Shown one piece after another: positions 7,694-16,124 of a stretch of DNA of 34,225 nt. The stretch is from the NCBI GenBank assembly GCA_050260095.1, contig JBLNBQ010000110.1, positions 1 through 34,225 of the forward strand. The letters are read 5' to 3'. This DNA comes from JBLNBQ01 sp050260095. Its GTDB lineage: Bacteria; Bacillota; UBA5301; DYFA01. The notes beneath the pieces are model-generated. The model was not told the origin of the DNA. It did not search any database and saw only the letters and a list, made by a program, of their open reading frames with translations. Positions within the stretch are counted from its first letter, which is position 1, and every line of letters begins with the position of its first letter. Made by a program: the position numbers and the translations under genes.

Positions 7694-8605
7694 TCAGTAT
7701 TCGATGCGCCTGTTGAACAGCTTCATCTGGACCAGCGTGACGACCATGATGACCAGGAAGAGCACCACGGTCATCGCCGAAGCGTAGCCCATCTTGAACT
7801 TGTAGAAGGCCATGTTGTAGATGTACGCCACCAAGCTCAGCGTGCTGTTGAGCGGGCCCCCGAGGTCGCCCTGGCCGTAGCCGCCCGAGGTCATGTTCAT
7901 GATCTGGGTGAAGATCTGCAGGGAACTGATGGTCCCCAGCACGGCGAGGAAGACGATGGTCGGGTTTAGGAGCGGCAGCGTGATGCGGCGGAAAACCTGC
8001 CAGGCGTTGGCTCCGTCGATCTTGGCCGCCTCCCGGAAGCTCGCCGGTATCATCTCGAGGCCGGCCAGGAAGATGATGACGTAGTAGCCGAGGGCCTGCC
8101 AGATGACGACCGCGGAGATCGCGTAGAGCGCCTGCCCCGGTCCGGCCAGGAACGGTTGCGCCGGCAGGCCGAGCGCTAGCAGCAGTTGGTTCAGGATGCC
8201 GCCGTTCTTGAAGTACAACCAGCGCCAGACCCAACTCACCGCCACGGTGGAGGTGATGTAGGGGATGAAGTAGATGGTGCGATAAAAGCCCCGAAAATGG
8301 TTGACCGACTGGATGAGGCTGGCGATGGCGAGCCCCAAGACCAGTTCGAGCGGGACGGTGATGACCGCATACAGCAGAGTGTTCAGGGCGGCCTTCCAGA
8401 AGACCGGGTCAACCAGGAGTTCCCGGTAGTTGGCCAGGCCCACGAAAGGTTTCGCCTTGGACATGATGTCCCACTCGTGCAGGCTGACGTTCATCGCCAC
8501 AAGGGCCGGGTAAATGCGCACCGCCAGGAAGAACAGGAGAGGCAGGACGATAAAACCATACCCCGCCAGGGCCATGCGTCGTCGCAGCGTAAACCGGAGT
8601 CCCAA
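7694..8605 (-). CDS. Carbohydrate ABC transporter permease (MalF/UgpA type)
   Basis: About 303 residues with six membrane spans. Recognisable are FFLAVRIYPALVAMNVSLHEWD at the first span, VGLANYRELL, and the EAA loop EAAKIDGANAWQVFRRITLP. A TTG start at 8605 is chosen because a GGGGG-rich site lies 7 nt before it; ATG 8575 is the alternative, and the upstream in-frame sequence is Pro/Arg-rich and unlike the family. It sits 74 bp after the binding protein gene and forms the heterodimeric channel with the next permease. Confidence 0.9.
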   Translation of the reverse strand: MGLRFTLRRRMALAGYGFIVLPLLFFLAVRIYPALVAMNVSLHEWDIMSKAKPFVGLANYRELLVDPVFWKAALNTLLYAVITVPLELVLGLAIASLIQSVNHFRGFYRTIYFIPYITSTVAVSWVWRWLYFKNGGILNQLLLALGLPAQPFLAGPGQALYAISAVVIWQALGYYVIIFLAGLEMIPASFREAAKIDGANAWQVFRRITLPLLNPTIVFLAVLGTISSLQIFTQIMNMTSGGYGQGDLGGPLNSTLSLVAYIYNMAFYKFKMGYASAMTVVLFLVIMVVTLVQMKLFNRRIEY

Positions 8606-8679
8606 GTGAAATCCCCCTCTCCCGCCTGGAAAGGGCCGGAACCGGCACACCGGCCGGCTCCGGCCCGGTTGCACGTGTC

Positions 8680-9963
8680 CTACTTCTTGAAGTACTCGTC
8701 GCGGATCTTCTGCTCGGCCTGGACCAACCGGTCGAGCGCCACCTTGGGATCGGTGCCCTTCAGCATGACTTCGTTGGTGGCGTTGATCAGTTCCTGGCGT
8801 TCGGCGGTCTCATCCACGAAATACGTGGAGTGGGCGTACTTTAGCCCGGCGATGAACGGGCCGTAGATCGGGTCCTTGAGGAGGTCGGGATCGTCGGCCA
8901 GTTCCTGGCGGGCCGGGAGCTCGCCTACGTCGGTGAGCCAGCGCTGCATGACCGCCTTCGAGGTGAGGAACTTGAGGAACTTGATGGCCGCCTCACGCTT
9001 CTCGCCCTTGGCGTTCACGGTCAAGCCGTTGAGCCAGAAGGACCCGAAGTTCGACTTGAGCCCGCCGATCTCCCTGACGGGGAGCGTCGTGACGCCCCAG
9101 TTGATGTCCTTGGCCTTGGTCTTCAGGGTGCCGAGGGCGAAGGAGCCGTCGACCATCATGGCCGCCTTGCCGGAGATGAAGGCGGTCCGGTAGTCGCCCA
9201 TGAAGGTGGGCTCGCCGACCTTGTACTTGGTCGCAAGATCCGTCCACCAGCGGAAAGCTTCGTATCCGGCGGGTTTGGCGTTCCAGAGCACTTTCTTGTT
9301 GTCCGCGGAGAACGGTTCCACGCCCCACTGGCGCAGCAGCACCTGCATGAAGACGTGGTTGTCCTGCCCATCGGCGTTCCAGGCGTACCCTTCCTGGACG
9401 AGCTGGCCGTTCTTATCGCGTTTCGTCAACTTGACGGCGTACTGCTGGAGTTCGTTCCAAGTGCGCGGCGGCTTGTTCGGATCGAGGCCGGCCTCCTTGA
9501 AGAGGTCCTTGTTCCAGAAGAGCGCCAGGGCGCGGACAGCCGTCGGAATCCCCCAGTACTTGCCATCGAGTTTGACGGCGTCGAGCATGGGGAGGAATTC
9601 GTCCTCGAGCATCTTGACCGGGAAGGCATCCGTGGGCAGTGGCTGGAGATACCCGGCCTCGACGTACTTCGGCGCCCACCCGTAGTAGAGGTTCACCACA
9701 TCGGGCCCGGAGCCGGCGGGAACGGCGATCGCGACCTTCTGGTTGAACTGCTCATACGGGAAGGTCTTCTGTTCAACCTTGATGTCGGGGTTCTGCTTCT
9801 CGAAGGTCTTGATCAGTTCGTCCATGAGCTTGACTTTGGATTCGTAATAGTACTGCCAGTACTCGATGGTCACCTGTTTGGCGAACGCGCCGATAGTGCC
9901 GAGGCCGAGAACCAGAATCGCCGCCAGGACCAACGTGGCCAGAGTGACCCGCATCTTGCGCAT
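8680..9963 (-). CDS. Extracellular solute-binding protein, family 1 (sugar type)
   Basis: About 427 residues. The ATG at 9963 has an ideal AAAGGAGG 8 nt upstream. The signal peptide spans residues 1-28, with cleavage after AFA and no lipobox Cys. The mature part begins VTIEYWQYYYESKVKLMDELIKTFEKQ, typical of CUT1 binding proteins, with YWGIPTAVRALALFWNKDLFKEAGL, FISGKAAMMVDGSFAL and a C-terminal AIKFLKFL repeat region. It delivers the ligand to the two downstream permeases. It follows the lyase-like gene by 75 bp in the same operon. The ligand is not known; the operon context suggests an acylated amino-sugar or sugar-amino-acid conjugate. Confidence 0.92.
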   Translation of the reverse strand: MRKMRVTLATLVLAAILVLGLGTIGAFAKQVTIEYWQYYYESKVKLMDELIKTFEKQNPDIKVEQKTFPYEQFNQKVAIAVPAGSGPDVVNLYYGWAPKYVEAGYLQPLPTDAFPVKMLEDEFLPMLDAVKLDGKYWGIPTAVRALALFWNKDLFKEAGLDPNKPPRTWNELQQYAVKLTKRDKNGQLVQEGYAWNADGQDNHVFMQVLLRQWGVEPFSADNKKVLWNAKPAGYEAFRWWTDLATKYKVGEPTFMGDYRTAFISGKAAMMVDGSFALGTLKTKAKDINWGVTTLPVREIGGLKSNFGSFWLNGLTVNAKGEKREAAIKFLKFLTSKAVMQRWLTDVGELPARQELADDPDLLKDPIYGPFIAGLKYAHSTYFVDETAERQELINATNEVMLKGTDPKVALDRLVQAEQKIRDEYFKK

Positions 9964-10038
9964 TGATTCAACCTCCTTTTCTATCCGTAGAGGAACGGGA
10001 CTCACGGGTTCTGTCGGATCTCACCTCCCAAGAACAGG

Positions 10039-11526
10039 TCAAAGTTCGGCAACGGCTCGCCACTCTTCCGAAAGACGCTGGCGGTAGGCTGTCAAGAGGG
10101 CGCTTCTCCCCCGCCAGAGTTCTTCAGTCTTTTCCAGGTCCGCGCCTCTTGTGTTCAGGTACGGCTCGAGGCGTTCCCGGGCGGGAGCGCCGGTGTTGTT
10201 GCGGCGGCGCACGAACTCGGCGGGGTCGAGCGCCTGGGCGAGCGCCCCGGCGGTGAGACTGCTCTGCCGCCCGGTCTTCTCGCGCATGGCGGCATTGAGT
10301 TCTGACAGGGTGAGTTGCTGCCACGGCCGCCCTTCTGCGCTGAGTTTGGTCACCAGGCTGCTCACCACGGCGTGCGCTTGGCGGAAGCGGAGGCCGTCGA
10401 CGCGCACCAGGGTATCGGCGAGTTCGGTCGAGGTGGAGAAGCCCTCGGCCACCCGGCGCCGGAGCACCTCCCGGTCCACGCCGACCGTGCGTACCAATTC
10501 CCCCAGCAGGCGCAAGGCCTTGCCGAGGATATCCCACTGCCCGTGAACGATGGGCTGAAGCTGCTCGCCGGCGTCATTCACGTCCCCGAAGGGCACGTTG
10601 TGGAGGAGGAGATACGCGGAGTTGGCGGCGCCCAGCGCCTTGCCCACCAAGGCCCGCAGGTGCTCGAGGGCGACGGGGTTCCTTTTCTGGGGCATGATGC
10701 TCGAAACCTGGATGAACTGGGGCGCCAGCCTGAGGGCGGCGACCTCGTTGGTGCACCAGTACAGAAGGTCGGTGAGGAAGCGGCTCAAGTCGGTCGCGAG
10801 CACTGCGCCGCAGGAAGCCAGTTCCACCAGGTAGTCCGCCGAGGCGACCGCGTCGTAGGTGTTCTCCACCAGGCCTTCGAACCCCAGCAGCCCGGCCTCG
10901 CCCGCCCGGTCGACGCGGAAGCCCGTGCCGGCCAGCGCCGCGGCGCCCAGGGGGGAGAGGTTGGTGCGGCGCCAGGCACCGTCGAGCCGGGCTGCGTCGC
11001 GGCCCAGCGCCGCCTCGACCCCGGCGAGGTAGTGGCCGAGGGTGGTCGGCTGCGCCTGCTGGTTGTGGGTGTACGCCGGCATGACGGTATCCAGTTCGGC
11101 CACGGCCAGGTTCAGAACGGCCCGGCGCAGGAAGTCCAGCTGCCCGGCCGCCTCGACCAGCCGTTCCCGAGCCGCCATGCGGAACATCGCCGTGTCGAGG
11201 TCGTTGCGGCTCATGGCCAGATGCATGCTCCCCACCGCATCTGCGCCTGCGACCTTTGCCACTTCGTCCTCGATCATGAAGAACAGGTCTTCGAAGGCCG
11301 GATCGTACCGGTCGGGCACGCTCCGCCGCTCCATCATGGGGCCGATCACCCGGAGAAGCGCCCTCGCCTCCTCCCGGCTGAGGTGGCCCTCCTTGAGGAG
11401 GGTGAGCACGTGGGCCACGTTGGCCTCCAACATGTACCGGGCCAGGCGCTCCCTGGCGAAGGTGAAGCCCGGCTCCAGGACGACTTCGACGTAGACCGGA
11501 TCCCGCTGCGCCGCTCCCCCACTCAT
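10039..11526 (-). CDS. Argininosuccinate-lyase-like enzyme of the fumarase/aspartase superfamily
   Basis: 495 residues. The superfamily signature SSIMPQKRNP carries the catalytic Ser of the mobile loop. THNQQAQPTTLGHYL matches the His-containing THxQxAQP block, and SRNDLDTAMFRM corresponds to the SRND substrate-binding block of argininosuccinate lyase. Members split N-substituted aspartates (C-N bond) to release fumarate. In arginine lyases the block usually reads GRSRND; here it is AMSRND, and no arginine gene is nearby. The gene overlaps the ROK regulator by 4 bp and leads into a sugar ABC transporter, so a catabolic role on an imported aspartate or succinyl conjugate is more likely than arginine synthesis (inference). 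Calling it argH would be unsafe. Confidence 0.82.
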   Translation of the reverse strand: MSGGAAQRDPVYVEVVLEPGFTFARERLARYMLEANVAHVLTLLKEGHLSREEARALLRVIGPMMERRSVPDRYDPAFEDLFFMIEDEVAKVAGADAVGSMHLAMSRNDLDTAMFRMAARERLVEAAGQLDFLRRAVLNLAVAELDTVMPAYTHNQQAQPTTLGHYLAGVEAALGRDAARLDGAWRRTNLSPLGAAALAGTGFRVDRAGEAGLLGFEGLVENTYDAVASADYLVELASCGAVLATDLSRFLTDLLYWCTNEVAALRLAPQFIQVSSIMPQKRNPVALEHLRALVGKALGAANSAYLLLHNVPFGDVNDAGEQLQPIVHGQWDILGKALRLLGELVRTVGVDREVLRRRVAEGFSTSTELADTLVRVDGLRFRQAHAVVSSLVTKLSAEGRPWQQLTLSELNAAMREKTGRQSSLTAGALAQALDPAEFVRRRNNTGAPARERLEPYLNTRGADLEKTEELWRGRSALLTAYRQRLSEEWRAVAEL

Positions 11527-12704
11527 ACCGCACTCAGCAACCTTTCTTTCGCCGCCTCGACCGCCAGGGCCGCCGCGCCCAGCATCCCCGCCTCCGCGCC
11601 CAGGGAAGAGACGCAGACCTCCGGCACCAGCGGCGACAACTCCTGCAGCTTCCGCCGCACGGGTTCGATCAGGACCTCCCCGGCCCGGGAGACACCGCCG
11701 CCCAGGATGATCGCGGCCGGATCCAGCGTCACGGCCAGGTTGGCGAGAGCGGCGCCCATGTAGCCGGCGATCTCGTCGACGACCCGGTTGGCCGCGGGGT
11801 GCCCCTGACGGGCCAGCCCGAACAAGGCTTCGACTTCTCCCGCCGGTCCGCCGTCGGCCAGTTCAGGGATGACCTCCCGCGCCTTGCGGGCGATCGCCGG
11901 GGCGGCCGCCATGCTTTCGAAACAGCCGAAGCCGCCGACGGTCTCCGGCCGCCAGGCATGGTCGATCACCAGATACCCCACCTCGCCGGCGGCGCAGTGC
12001 CTGCCCCGGTGGAGCTTCCCGTCGATCACGATGCCGGCGCCGATGCCGGTCCCGATCGCCACGAAGACGAAGTCGGCCAGTTCCTTGCCCCGCCCGAACA
12101 GGATCTCCGCCAGGGCGGCCGCGTTGACGTCATTCTCCACCCGGCAGGGCACGCGGAAGCGTTCGCTCAAGAGCTGCTTGACCGGCGTCTGTTCCCACCC
12201 GACCGCCGGCGCCAGGGTGACCTGGCCGGTCTCCGCATCGGTCGCGCCGGGAGCGCCCACGCCCAGCCCCAGCACCTCTTCCCAGCGGACTTCCGCCTCT
12301 TGCACCAGACGTTCCACGGCCGCGATAATCGCCGCCACCGCCGAGGCCGGGCCCGACTTCGGATTCGGCGTGGGCTCGTCCAGCCGGTGGACCACCCTGC
12401 CGCCAAGGTCGGTCAGCGCCAGCTTGAGGCTGGTTCCCCCGAGGTCGACACCGATGGCGTAGCCGGCACCGGGGTTGAACCGCAGCAGCACCGGGCGCCT
12501 GCCCCCTGTGGAGTCCCCCGCGCCCTGCACCCGGATCAACCCGGCCCGGGCGAGGCCCTCCGCCCCGGCGCAGACCGTCGGCTGGCTAAGGCCGGTCACC
12601 CGCGAGAGCTCCGCGCGGGAGATCGGCCCGGTGGATTCGATCAGGTCGAGCAGCAGCTCCATGTTGTTCCGGCGGACAGCGGCGGGGTTCCTGAGTGCAC
12701 GCAT
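11523..12704 (-). CDS. ROK family transcriptional regulator
   Basis: About 393 residues: an N-terminal winged helix (residues 15-65, with ISRAELSRVTGLSQPTV as recognition unit) followed by the ROK sugar-kinase fold, with GVDLGGTSLKLA (phosphate-1 loop) and VAIGTGIGAGIVIDGKLHRG (ROK signature). It resembles NagC/XylR repressors, which release DNA on binding a sugar or sugar phosphate. The usual zinc motif CxCGxxGCxE is degenerate: only GCFE remains of the last part. The ATG at 12704 has GGAGG 9 nt upstream. Second gene of the operon, 56 bp after the PIG-L gene; a palindrome at the operon promoter is its probable operator. Confidence 0.92.
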   Translation of the reverse strand: MRALRNPAAVRRNNMELLLDLIESTGPISRAELSRVTGLSQPTVCAGAEGLARAGLIRVQGAGDSTGGRRPVLLRFNPGAGYAIGVDLGGTSLKLALTDLGGRVVHRLDEPTPNPKSGPASAVAAIIAAVERLVQEAEVRWEEVLGLGVGAPGATDAETGQVTLAPAVGWEQTPVKQLLSERFRVPCRVENDVNAAALAEILFGRGKELADFVFVAIGTGIGAGIVIDGKLHRGRHCAAGEVGYLVIDHAWRPETVGGFGCFESMAAAPAIARKAREVIPELADGGPAGEVEALFGLARQGHPAANRVVDEIAGYMGAALANLAVTLDPAAIILGGGVSRAGEVLIEPVRRKLQELSPLVPEVCVSSLGAEAGMLGAAALAVEAAKERLLSAV

Positions 12705-12760
12705 GTCGGTTGTCCTCCACATCTGCCCCCTGACGTCCTGCGGGGCCGGGTGACCTGCTC

Positions 12761-15193
12761 CTACTTCATCCTGGGCAGGCTGATCATGTTGGCGAAGGCC
12801 CGGTACGCCCCGGGAACCAGCCCGTCGAGCTGCCGGTACCAGACCAGCGCGGTGTAGATGTACGTGCCTTTGCCATACCGGGCGATCAGCCAAGAGCCTC
12901 GCTGTACCGGCTCGTTCTCGTCGTTCATGGCCACCAGCGGCGTGTACTCCTCCGCCCACTCGTCGGGGAAGTACAGGCCGCGTTCCTGGATCCAACCGTC
13001 CCAGTCGCGGGCCGTGAGCTTGTTCGGGAAGTTGAACAGGGGATGCTCAGGCTGGAGCACCGTGACCTGGGCCTCCTCCGCCGTCACCCGCCGGGAACCC
13101 ACCGATAGGGGAAAGGGCGCGAAGGCGGACTTCCACTCCCCGGTCTTGTTGTACTGGACGATCAGGTTGCCGCCGTTCTCCACGTACTCGAGCAGCCGCT
13201 GGTTGTTGGCGACCAGGTCCGGCCGGTTCAGGTACGCCCGGATGCCGAGGACGATCGTGTCGTAGCGCCGGAGGTCGGCGGCGGCAAGGTCTTCCGCGCC
13301 GAGCAGCCAGACGTCCACGCCCATCTGCCGGAGGTGATCAGGCACGTTGTCGGACCCGCTGCTGACGTAACCCACCCTGAGGCCGGGCGCCACTTTGACG
13401 CCGATGACGGCTGCCGTCGCCTCCGCCGGCTTGTACAAGTACCTCGTCTCGATGTGAGGATAGGAGATCACCTGGTAGCCGGCGGCACACCGGCCGCCGT
13501 CCCATTCCGCGGCAGCCCGCAGCCGGTACGCGCCTTCCGGCGTTCCCCCAGGGACCGAGACCCTCAGGTTGACCGAGGTCTCGAGGCCCCGGCCCTCCAT
13601 GGCGAAGGCCGGATCGCCGGTCGCCGTCCAGCCGGCCGGAAGAGCCAGCTTGACCCGGCCCGCCAGCGGCCCCGTGGTGTTGTTGCGCAACTTCACCGTG
13701 ACGGCTTTCACGGTCGCAGCGCCGCTCACCGGCAGCATCAGCTTCTCCGGAACGAGTTCCACCGCCACGGCGGGCACCACCCGCAGGTCCGGCGCGCCCG
13801 CGGTTTCCAGCCGCGTGCCCAGGAGCTGCCATTCGGCCGCTACGGTCACGGGAGCCGGATCAAAAGCGCCGGTGAAGGAGGCGTCGGGAGGCACCGCCAC
13901 CTCGAACCTGGCCTCCGCTTTCTGGTTCTCGCCCAGCGCGGCCGCCACCGGGGCGTCGCCGCTCGCCAGCCAACCCGGGGGCAGGTTCAAGGCCAGGCGG
14001 ACCTGCTCCACCGGCAGCACGCCCCGGTTCCAGAAGCGCACCGTGACGGTCACGGTTTGCCCGGGCACCACGTCGGTGTCGCCGGCCGCGACCTCGAGCG
14101 AGGTGGCGGCGAGATCCTCCACTACCCGGACGAAGTCGCGCTCCTTGGCGAGCAGCCGCGGCTGGATCAGGTCCTTGCCCGCTTCCGTGAGGGATAAGCC
14201 GGCAACGATGTTCTTCAGCTCCCGCACCAATCCTAAGCCCCGCAACACTTCCGGCGCCACCCGCCAGGGCGCGAACGGGCTGAACGAGGCGAGGACAGTC
14301 GAGATAGTCTCGGTCAACTCGGCCAGCTTCCGGTGAAACGGGCTGAGCGCCGCGGGTTCTTCTTCGACCCCCTCCAGGAACTCGCCCAAAGAGAAGTCCA
14401 AACCGTCGGTGAGGGCCTGTTCCTCGGCTCGACGATCCGGCAAAGCGCTCTTCACGAGCTTGTAGCCCCGGACCTGGTCGCCCTTCAGGCCAGGTGCGAC
14501 CATGCCCTGGCTCTTGTGCATCGACCGGCTGAGCATGCCCACCTCATGGTAGGACCGGCCCAACGCCGGGCTGAACCGGCCGACGTTCACTCGGACCGTC
14601 GGGTTCTTGTCGGTCACGTAGAGCTTCCTGACCTGCCATGGGTGGAGACCTTCGTTTGCGAGCTGCTCCGGGAACCTCGCCGGGTCGCCCGCGGCGTCGA
14701 ACGCCTCCACGACGAGCGTGCCGATGGCCTGGTGCTGGCCGTGGCCGGTCGTGGTGTCGTGGTGGGTGATCACGATCTCCGGCCGGTAAAGGCGAAAGAA
14801 GCGCACCATCCGGCCGAGGCATTCGTCGTGCCCCCACTTCGCCAGCGCTTCCGCGCCGGTCTTGGAGAAACCGAAATCATGGGTCCCCAGACACAGCTGC
14901 GTGGCGCCGTCGATCATCCGGGCGGAGGCCAACTCCTGGGCGCGGAGGACGCCGAGGGCCTCGTAGAGTTCGGCCCCGATCTGGTTCTGACCGCCCTCGC
15001 CCCAGTTGGCAACGAGGTAATAAGCGTTGAGGTGAAGTCCCTTGACCAGATAAGCCAGCAGGGCGTTGTCTTCGTCGTCGGGGTGGGCGCCGACCTGCAG
15101 AACCGTCCCGCTCACCGGGAGCTTCTGCAGATCAAGCAGGAGTCTGGTCATCCCGACCTCGGGAATGGCCTCGAATTCAGCGTTTCTTGTCAT
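12761..15193 (-). CDS. Large PIG-L family deacetylase with NEW3-like and GATase-like C-terminal domains
   Basis: 810 residues. Residues about 30-235 form a PIG-L/LmbE zinc deacetylase: AHPDDE at 36-41, an HHD at 144-146, and HGQH with His151 and His154. This family removes N-acetyl groups from GlcNAc-type sugars or conjugates. Residues about 360-570 hold two Ig-like NEW3 repeats (VTVTVRFWNRGVLPVEQVRL; VKAVTVKLRNNTTGPLAGRV). The last 200 residues resemble a class I glutamine-amidotransferase-like/ThuA-like fold (VGYVSSGSDNVPDHLRQMGV, YDTIVLGIRAYLNRPDL, GNLIVQYNKTGEW). No signal peptide is seen. ATG 15193 lacks a clear ribosome site; ATG 15151 with GAGG upstream is an alternative. First gene of the operon. 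Confidence 0.88.
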   Translation of the reverse strand: MTRNAEFEAIPEVGMTRLLLDLQKLPVSGTVLQVGAHPDDEDNALLAYLVKGLHLNAYYLVANWGEGGQNQIGAELYEALGVLRAQELASARMIDGATQLCLGTHDFGFSKTGAEALAKWGHDECLGRMVRFFRLYRPEIVITHHDTTTGHGQHQAIGTLVVEAFDAAGDPARFPEQLANEGLHPWQVRKLYVTDKNPTVRVNVGRFSPALGRSYHEVGMLSRSMHKSQGMVAPGLKGDQVRGYKLVKSALPDRRAEEQALTDGLDFSLGEFLEGVEEEPAALSPFHRKLAELTETISTVLASFSPFAPWRVAPEVLRGLGLVRELKNIVAGLSLTEAGKDLIQPRLLAKERDFVRVVEDLAATSLEVAAGDTDVVPGQTVTVTVRFWNRGVLPVEQVRLALNLPPGWLASGDAPVAAALGENQKAEARFEVAVPPDASFTGAFDPAPVTVAAEWQLLGTRLETAGAPDLRVVPAVAVELVPEKLMLPVSGAATVKAVTVKLRNNTTGPLAGRVKLALPAGWTATGDPAFAMEGRGLETSVNLRVSVPGGTPEGAYRLRAAAEWDGGRCAAGYQVISYPHIETRYLYKPAEATAAVIGVKVAPGLRVGYVSSGSDNVPDHLRQMGVDVWLLGAEDLAAADLRRYDTIVLGIRAYLNRPDLVANNQRLLEYVENGGNLIVQYNKTGEWKSAFAPFPLSVGSRRVTAEEAQVTVLQPEHPLFNFPNKLTARDWDGWIQERGLYFPDEWAEEYTPLVAMNDENEPVQRGSWLIARYGKGTYIYTALVWYRQLDGLVPGAYRAFANMISLPRMK

Positions 15194-15265
15194 GGCGGCC
15201 GGAAACCCGACTCACCCCCAGCGGCGCGTCGCCCCGCCGTCCACGGCCATACCGCGGCGGCACTT

Positions 15266-15286
15266 ACTTAATAAGCCTTGCTAAGT
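15266..15286. promoter_or_regulatory. 21-bp palindrome, candidate ROK operator
   Basis: Two 10-bp half sites (ACTTAATAAG and the inverted ACTTAGCAAG) around one central base, 8 of 10 positions matching. It covers the -10 element and most of the spacer of the operon promoter, where a bound repressor would block polymerase. Confidence 0.6.
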
Positions 15287-15296
15287 ATGGTAGCAA
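15268..15296 (-). promoter_or_regulatory. Sigma-A type promoter of the PIG-L operon
   Basis: Minus-strand TTGCTA (15291-15296), 17-bp spacer, TATTAA (15268-15273). Predicted start near 15261, giving a leader of about 68 nt before ATG 15193. The local sequence is AT-rich within a GC-rich genome. Confidence 0.6.
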
Positions 15297-15371
15297 TTCC
15301 ACGCGCGCCCGGGGATTCCTTGCTTTCTGTGCGGGCCGCTCCCGATTGCGCTCCAGCGGCAGACCGGCAGG

Positions 15372-16124
15372 TCATGGGATCCAGGGTCCGATGCCGATAT
15401 TGATGTTCCGCTTCCACCACACGGCGTAGACGAGGGGAATCAGCGCCAGGATCCGCCCGGGGTTCTGCCACGGGGAGAAGAAGTGGTACAGCGAGAACAG
15501 CGCCACGTTTAGCAGCGGCGCCCCCCAGCGAAACCGGGAGATCCGGGGCAAGAGATACCCGCGGAAGTATAGCTCCTCGACCAGCGGGCCGAGCACGCCG
15601 TTGAGGGCGAGGTTCATCAGGAGGGTGACTTTCAGGACTGCGCCGGAATACCGGCCGAAGTCGAGTTTCGCCAGCTGGAACCAGGACGGCAGCCACGGGA
15701 AGAGCTTGGCGATGAGGAAGCTGTCGATCGGTTTGGTGACCACGGTGAAGACGAAGGCGGCCCAGAAGAGCAGGATCGGCACGAGCAGGAAGTACTGCCA
15801 CCGCGGGACGGGCTCCCGGTAAAGCACGACCCCGCGCAAGGACCACCTGCCGTTCAGGCGCCGGCCCTCGTGCAGCAAGTAGCCAAGCTCAAAGGGCACG
15901 AGCACCACCAGAACGGCAAGGAGCAGGGTGAACAGGGACGGGTAACCGGCGCGCAGCAGGACCGGTGCGAGCAGGGCGAAGAAGGCCGTGATCAGCGCCC
16001 CCGGCAGAAGGTGCAGAACCAGTGACTTGCCCAAGCCGTGCTGTTCGAGGGCGGGACCAAGGCCGTCGGCCGCGCCCCGCGCCGACGGTCCCCATCGTGC
16101 GCTTGGCCCGGAACGGGTCCGCAA
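15372..16124 (-). CDS. CPBP family intramembrane glutamic endopeptidase
   Basis: Up to 250 residues, with about six to seven membrane segments. The CPBP (Rce1-like/ABI) motifs are present: EELYFRGYLLPR (the EExxxR motif) and FSLYHF (FxxxH), followed by a last conserved helix region. Such proteins cleave membrane-bound or CAAX-like substrates, or serve in bacteriocin immunity. The start is unclear: the TTG at 16124 has no ribosome site, and the first 40 residues are low-quality Gly/Arg/Pro sequence. A likely explanation is a frameshift near 16060-16090 that separates the true N-terminus (next feature). It lies upstream of the PIG-L promoter and is not part of that operon. Confidence 0.75.
   Translation of the reverse strand: MRTRSGPSARWGPSARGAADGLGPALEQHGLGKSLVLHLLPGALITAFFALLAPVLLRAGYPSLFTLLLAVLVVLVPFELGYLLHEGRRLNGRWSLRGVVLYREPVPRWQYFLLVPILLFWAAFVFTVVTKPIDSFLIAKLFPWLPSWFQLAKLDFGRYSGAVLKVTLLMNLALNGVLGPLVEELYFRGYLLPRISRFRWGAPLLNVALFSLYHFFSPWQNPGRILALIPLVYAVWWKRNINIGIGPWIP

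Noticed and set aside
10315..11763. Plus-strand open frame opposite the lyase-like gene
   Set aside because: Antisense shadow; the lyase frame carries family signatures.
15199..15250. Twelve-codon upstream frame in the PIG-L operon leader
   Set aside because: Starts at ATG 15250 with no ribosome site and ends before the gene; no regulatory residue pattern, so not claimed.
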